DNA of 64,000 nucleotides from Amaricoccus macauensis (GTDB lineage: Bacteria; Pseudomonadota; Alphaproteobacteria; Rhodobacterales; Rhodobacteraceae). The notes under the pieces are model-generated. The model had not been told where the DNA came from. It worked only from the letters and a program-made list of their open reading frames with translations, and made no database searches. The position numbers and the translations under genes were made by a program. Location of the stretch: NCBI RefSeq assembly GCF_014201905.1, contig NZ_JACHFM010000001.1, forward strand, positions 372,001 to 436,000, given 5' to 3'. Below, piece by piece: positions 62,017-64,000 of this stretch. Positions within the stretch are counted from its first letter, which is position 1, and every line of letters starts with the position of its first letter.

Positions 62017-62310
62017 ATGCCAGACACCAGCGACCGCGGGCTCGACCATCACACCCTCGCCGCACTGGCCCGTGAGGTGGAAGACGCCGATCCGATCGCC
62101 TGGGGCGGGCTCGCGCTGGACCGGGAAACGGTGTACGATCTCATCGCCTCGCAGATCGCCGAGCTCTTCCAGGGCTACGAGCAGAGCGGCGTGCCCCGCG
62201 ACCGGCAGATGCTGATCGCGCTCTCGACGGTGGTGAAGCTCACGGTCGAGAACTTCGTCCTGCACCAGCGGGTGATGCGCGCGGCCGACGCCGAGAGCCG
62301 TGACGAGTAG
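62017..62310 (+). CDS. Small hypothetical protein in the pst operon position of phoU
   Basis: A 97-residue helical protein (RETVYDLIASQIAELFQGYEQSG, then DRQMLIALSTVVKLTVENFVLHQRV). It starts 11 nt after pstB, where phoU usually lies. It has no PhoU repeats (expected length about 230 residues) and I recognise no family. It is likely co-transcribed with pstSCAB. The amphipathic helices would allow a role as a small regulator or partner of the transporter. Confidence 0.75.
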   Translation: MPDTSDRGLDHHTLAALAREVEDADPIAWGGLALDRETVYDLIASQIAELFQGYEQSGVPRDRQMLIALSTVVKLTVENFVLHQRVMRAADAESRDE

Positions 62311-62432
62311 ACCCGCCGCCGGGGCGACGTCTCCGCGGCGCGAGCCTCGGCGTTTGACCCCGGCACCCGCCCCGCGATAGTCGGACCGGGCGCAATCCGC
62401 CCCAGTCCGACATCCCTCCCAATGAGAGACCC

Positions 62433-62876
62433 ATGCCCAACCTCGTCTACGTCCTGAACGGCCCGAACCTGAACCTGCTCGGCAAGCGCCAGCCGCACAT
62501 CTACGGCCACGAGACGCTGGCCGACGTCGAGCGCGACTGCACTGCCCTGGCCACCGAACTCGGCCTCGAGGTGCGCTTCCTGCAATCGAACTGGGAGGGC
62601 CAGATCATCGACTGGATCCACGAGGCCCGCGAGACCGCCGTCGGCATCGTGATCAACCCCGGTGCCTTCACCCACACCTCGGTGGCGATCATGGACGCGC
62701 TCAACACCTTCGAGGGCACGGTGATCGAGGTGCACATCTCGAACGTCCACAAGCGCGAGAGCTTCCGCCACCACTCCTACATGTCGCTGCGCGCCGACGG
62801 GATCATCGTCGGCTGCGGCACGCAGGGCTACCAGCTCGGCCTGCGCCGCATCGGCGCGCTCGTCGCCGCCGCCTGA
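62433..62876 (+). CDS. aroQ: 3-Dehydroquinate dehydratase, type II
   Basis: A 147-residue dodecameric dehydratase of the shikimate pathway. Its start [18 protein letters not shown] holds the catalytic Arg19 and Tyr24. [14 protein letters not shown] (substrate loop), [18 protein letters not shown] and [14 protein letters not shown] complete the family pattern. It catalyses 3-dehydroquinate to 3-dehydroshikimate. It is in its own unit after the pst genes. Confidence 0.96.
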   Translation: MPNLVYVLNGPNLNLLGKRQPHIYGHETLADVERDCTALATELGLEVRFLQSNWEGQIIDWIHEARETAVGIVINPGAFTHTSVAIMDALNTFEGTVIEVHISNVHKRESFRHHSYMSLRADGIIVGCGTQGYQLGLRRIGALVAAA

Positions 62877-62898
62877 GCCCGACCCGCGCGCCCCGCCT

Positions 62899-63327
62899 TC
62901 ACGGCGCGGGTGCGTAGCGGCTCACCATGGCATAGTCCTTCCGCGGCCCGCTCACCCGCCACTCGGCGAGCCACCGGGGCCAGCCGCGGAAGTCGTAGCG
63001 CACGCGGTAGAGATCCGGGTCGCAGGCGTGCACCGCGCCGGGCGTCGGCTCCTCCGCGTCGATGCGGTGAAAGAACCCCCCGTCCTCGAAGAAGACATCG
63101 ATCGTCCCCGCGCCGCCGTCCTTCCAGAGATAGCGCCGGCTCGCGGCCATCGGCGCCGCGCCTTCGAGCATCAGCGTCCCGGTCTCGACGTAGAGGAGCC
63201 CGTCCGCCCCCGCATCAGGCGCCCCCTCGAACACCGCCTCTCCGGTGAAGCGGCCGGCCCGGCCCGCGCGCACGTCCTCGATCTCCCGCTCGATCCGCCA
63301 GCGCCCCACGAAGGACCTGAGCTCCAT
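62899..63327 (-). CDS. DUF6314 family protein
   Basis: A 142-residue beta-rich cytoplasmic protein. The opening LRSFVGRWRIEREIEDVRAG and the block YLWKDGGAGTIDVFFEDGGFFH, with CDPDLYRVRYDF near the end, are the DUF6314 features; the fold is probably lipocalin-like. The function is unknown. The ATG at 63327 is chosen since GAGG lies five bases upstream; a GTG two codons earlier is possible. It is convergent with aroQ and divergent from purB. Confidence 0.88.
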   Translation of the reverse strand: MELRSFVGRWRIEREIEDVRAGRAGRFTGEAVFEGAPDAGADGLLYVETGTLMLEGAAPMAASRRYLWKDGGAGTIDVFFEDGGFFHRIDAEEPTPGAVHACDPDLYRVRYDFRGWPRWLAEWRVSGPRKDYAMVSRYAPAP

Positions 63328-63414
63328 TCCCACCTCGCTTGTGCCGCCCCGCCGCCTTCAGTATCAGACCGCAACCCCCAACCGAAGCCGACCGGAACCC
63401 GAAAGGCCACCCCG

Positions 63415-64000
63415 ATGATCCCGCGCTATTCCCGCCCCGAGATGGTCAAGATCTGGGAGCCGGCCACCCGCTTCCGCATCTGGTTCGAGATCGAGGCGCA
63501 CGCCGCGGACGCCCAGGCCGAGCTCGGCGTCATCCCGAAGGAAGCCGCCGCCGCGATCTGGAAGGCCCGGGACGTGGAATTCGACGTGGCCCGCATCGAC
63601 GAGATCGAGGCGGTGACGAAGCATGACGTCATCGCGTTCCTCACCCACCTTGCCGAGCACGTGGGCGATGACGCGCGCTTCGTCCACCAGGGCATGACCT
63701 CTTCGGACGTGCTCGACACCTGCCTCAACGTCCAGCTCGTCCGCGCCTCGGACATCCTGCTCGCCGACCTCGACGCGCTTCTCGCCGCCCTGAAGCGCCG
63801 CGCCTACGAGCACAAGGACAGCGTCACCATCGGGCGCAGCCACGGCATTCACGCCGAGCCCACGACCTTCGGCGTGAAGCTCGCTCAGGCCTACGCCGAG
63901 TTCACCCGCGCGAAACACCGCCTCGAAGCCGCCCGCGCCGAAGTCGCGACCTGCGCCATCTCCGGCGCCGTCGGCAGCTTCGCGAACATCGACCCGGCCG
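63415..64000 (+). CDS. purB: Adenylosuccinate lyase, C-terminus cut by window edge
   Basis: The frame is open to the end of the window, giving 195 residues. The start MIPRYSRPEMVKIWEP is the PurB N-terminus. The conserved blocks KHDVIAFLTHLAEHVG, HQGMTSSDVLDTCLNVQL and IGRSHGIHAEPTTFG (catalytic His region) are present. The enzyme acts in both the IMP and AMP branches of purine synthesis. AAAGG lies nine bases before the ATG. The remaining half, including the flexible signature loop, is outside. Confidence 0.95.
   Translation, partial: MIPRYSRPEMVKIWEPATRFRIWFEIEAHAADAQAELGVIPKEAAAAIWKARDVEFDVARIDEIEAVTKHDVIAFLTHLAEHVGDDARFVHQGMTSSDVLDTCLNVQLVRASDILLADLDALLAALKRRAYEHKDSVTIGRSHGIHAEPTTFGVKLAQAYAEFTRAKHRLEAARAEVATCAISGAVGSFANIDPA

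Noticed and set aside
1-64000. CRISPR arrays, insertion sequences, prophage genes, tRNA or rRNA genes
   Set aside because: I looked for regular spaced repeats, transposase or integrase motifs and tRNA-like sequences in the gaps and saw none; a dedicated scan could still find something short.

Overview
The window is a contiguous piece of a GC-rich alphaproteobacterial chromosome, most likely from the Rhodobacterales (Paracoccaceae-like). The reasons are the napEDABC gene order, many GTG starts, frequent 4-nt or shorter gene overlaps, DUF6489 and DUF6314 proteins, PstC/PstA of the DUF3333 type, and small cob and pst operons. This placement is an inference from gene content; no rRNA or tRNA gene was seen. 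Both edges cut genes: an M48 metalloprotease lipoprotein on the left and purB on the right.

Layout: (1) 0.5-6.6 kb, a leftward oligopeptide-type ABC transporter operon (two permeases, binding protein, fused double ATPase) that also encodes an acetamidase/formamidase. (2) 6.9-13.9 kb, a leftward oxidation operon (SDR, membrane protein, zinc alcohol dehydrogenase, flavin monooxygenase). It has a textbook sigma-54 promoter, two tandem perfect 12-bp palindromes upstream of it, and a divergent AcoR-like sigma-54 activator. Regulator, enhancer sites, promoter and enzymes are all visible. (3) 14.2-18.4 kb, napEDABC, periplasmic nitrate reductase. (4) 18.8-20.8 kb, an SDR and a second acetamidase/formamidase next to a decayed livF-like ATPase fragment. 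(5) 21.0-24.9 kb, a divergent ferric iron ABC transporter (fbpBA / fbpC). (6) 24.9-29.5 kb, AlkD-like repair protein, orphan LuxR regulator with a small partner gene, moaA, OsmC and an EI24/CysZ-like protein. (7) 29.5-32.5 kb, nitroreductase and cobC-cobS-cobT with an attenuator-like leader. (8) 32.6-37.1 kb, GH3 glucosidase and a polar amino-acid ABC transporter. (9) 37.5-43.2 kb, tex, a response regulator with an HWE histidine kinase, and csbD. (10) 43.2-52.8 kb, DUF1045/phnM, rlmJ, galE, a Pro-Ala-rich membrane protein, infC (with an apparent ATA start), a MATE exporter, an acyltransferase, an FMN reductase and small proteins. (11) 52.9-57.2 kb, Rieske oxygenase, ClC channel, RNase D. (12) 57.3-64.0 kb, a pstSCAB phosphate operon with a Pho box, aroQ, DUF6314 and purB.

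How the parts fit: moaA supports the molybdenum cofactor of NapA. The two amidases with nearby transporter genes suggest use of small amides as nitrogen sources. The sigma-54 module looks inducible by a small substrate that is oxidised by the monooxygenase and the two dehydrogenases. Phosphate, iron and cobalamin acquisition genes are interspersed with housekeeping genes, and no prophage, IS element or CRISPR array was seen.
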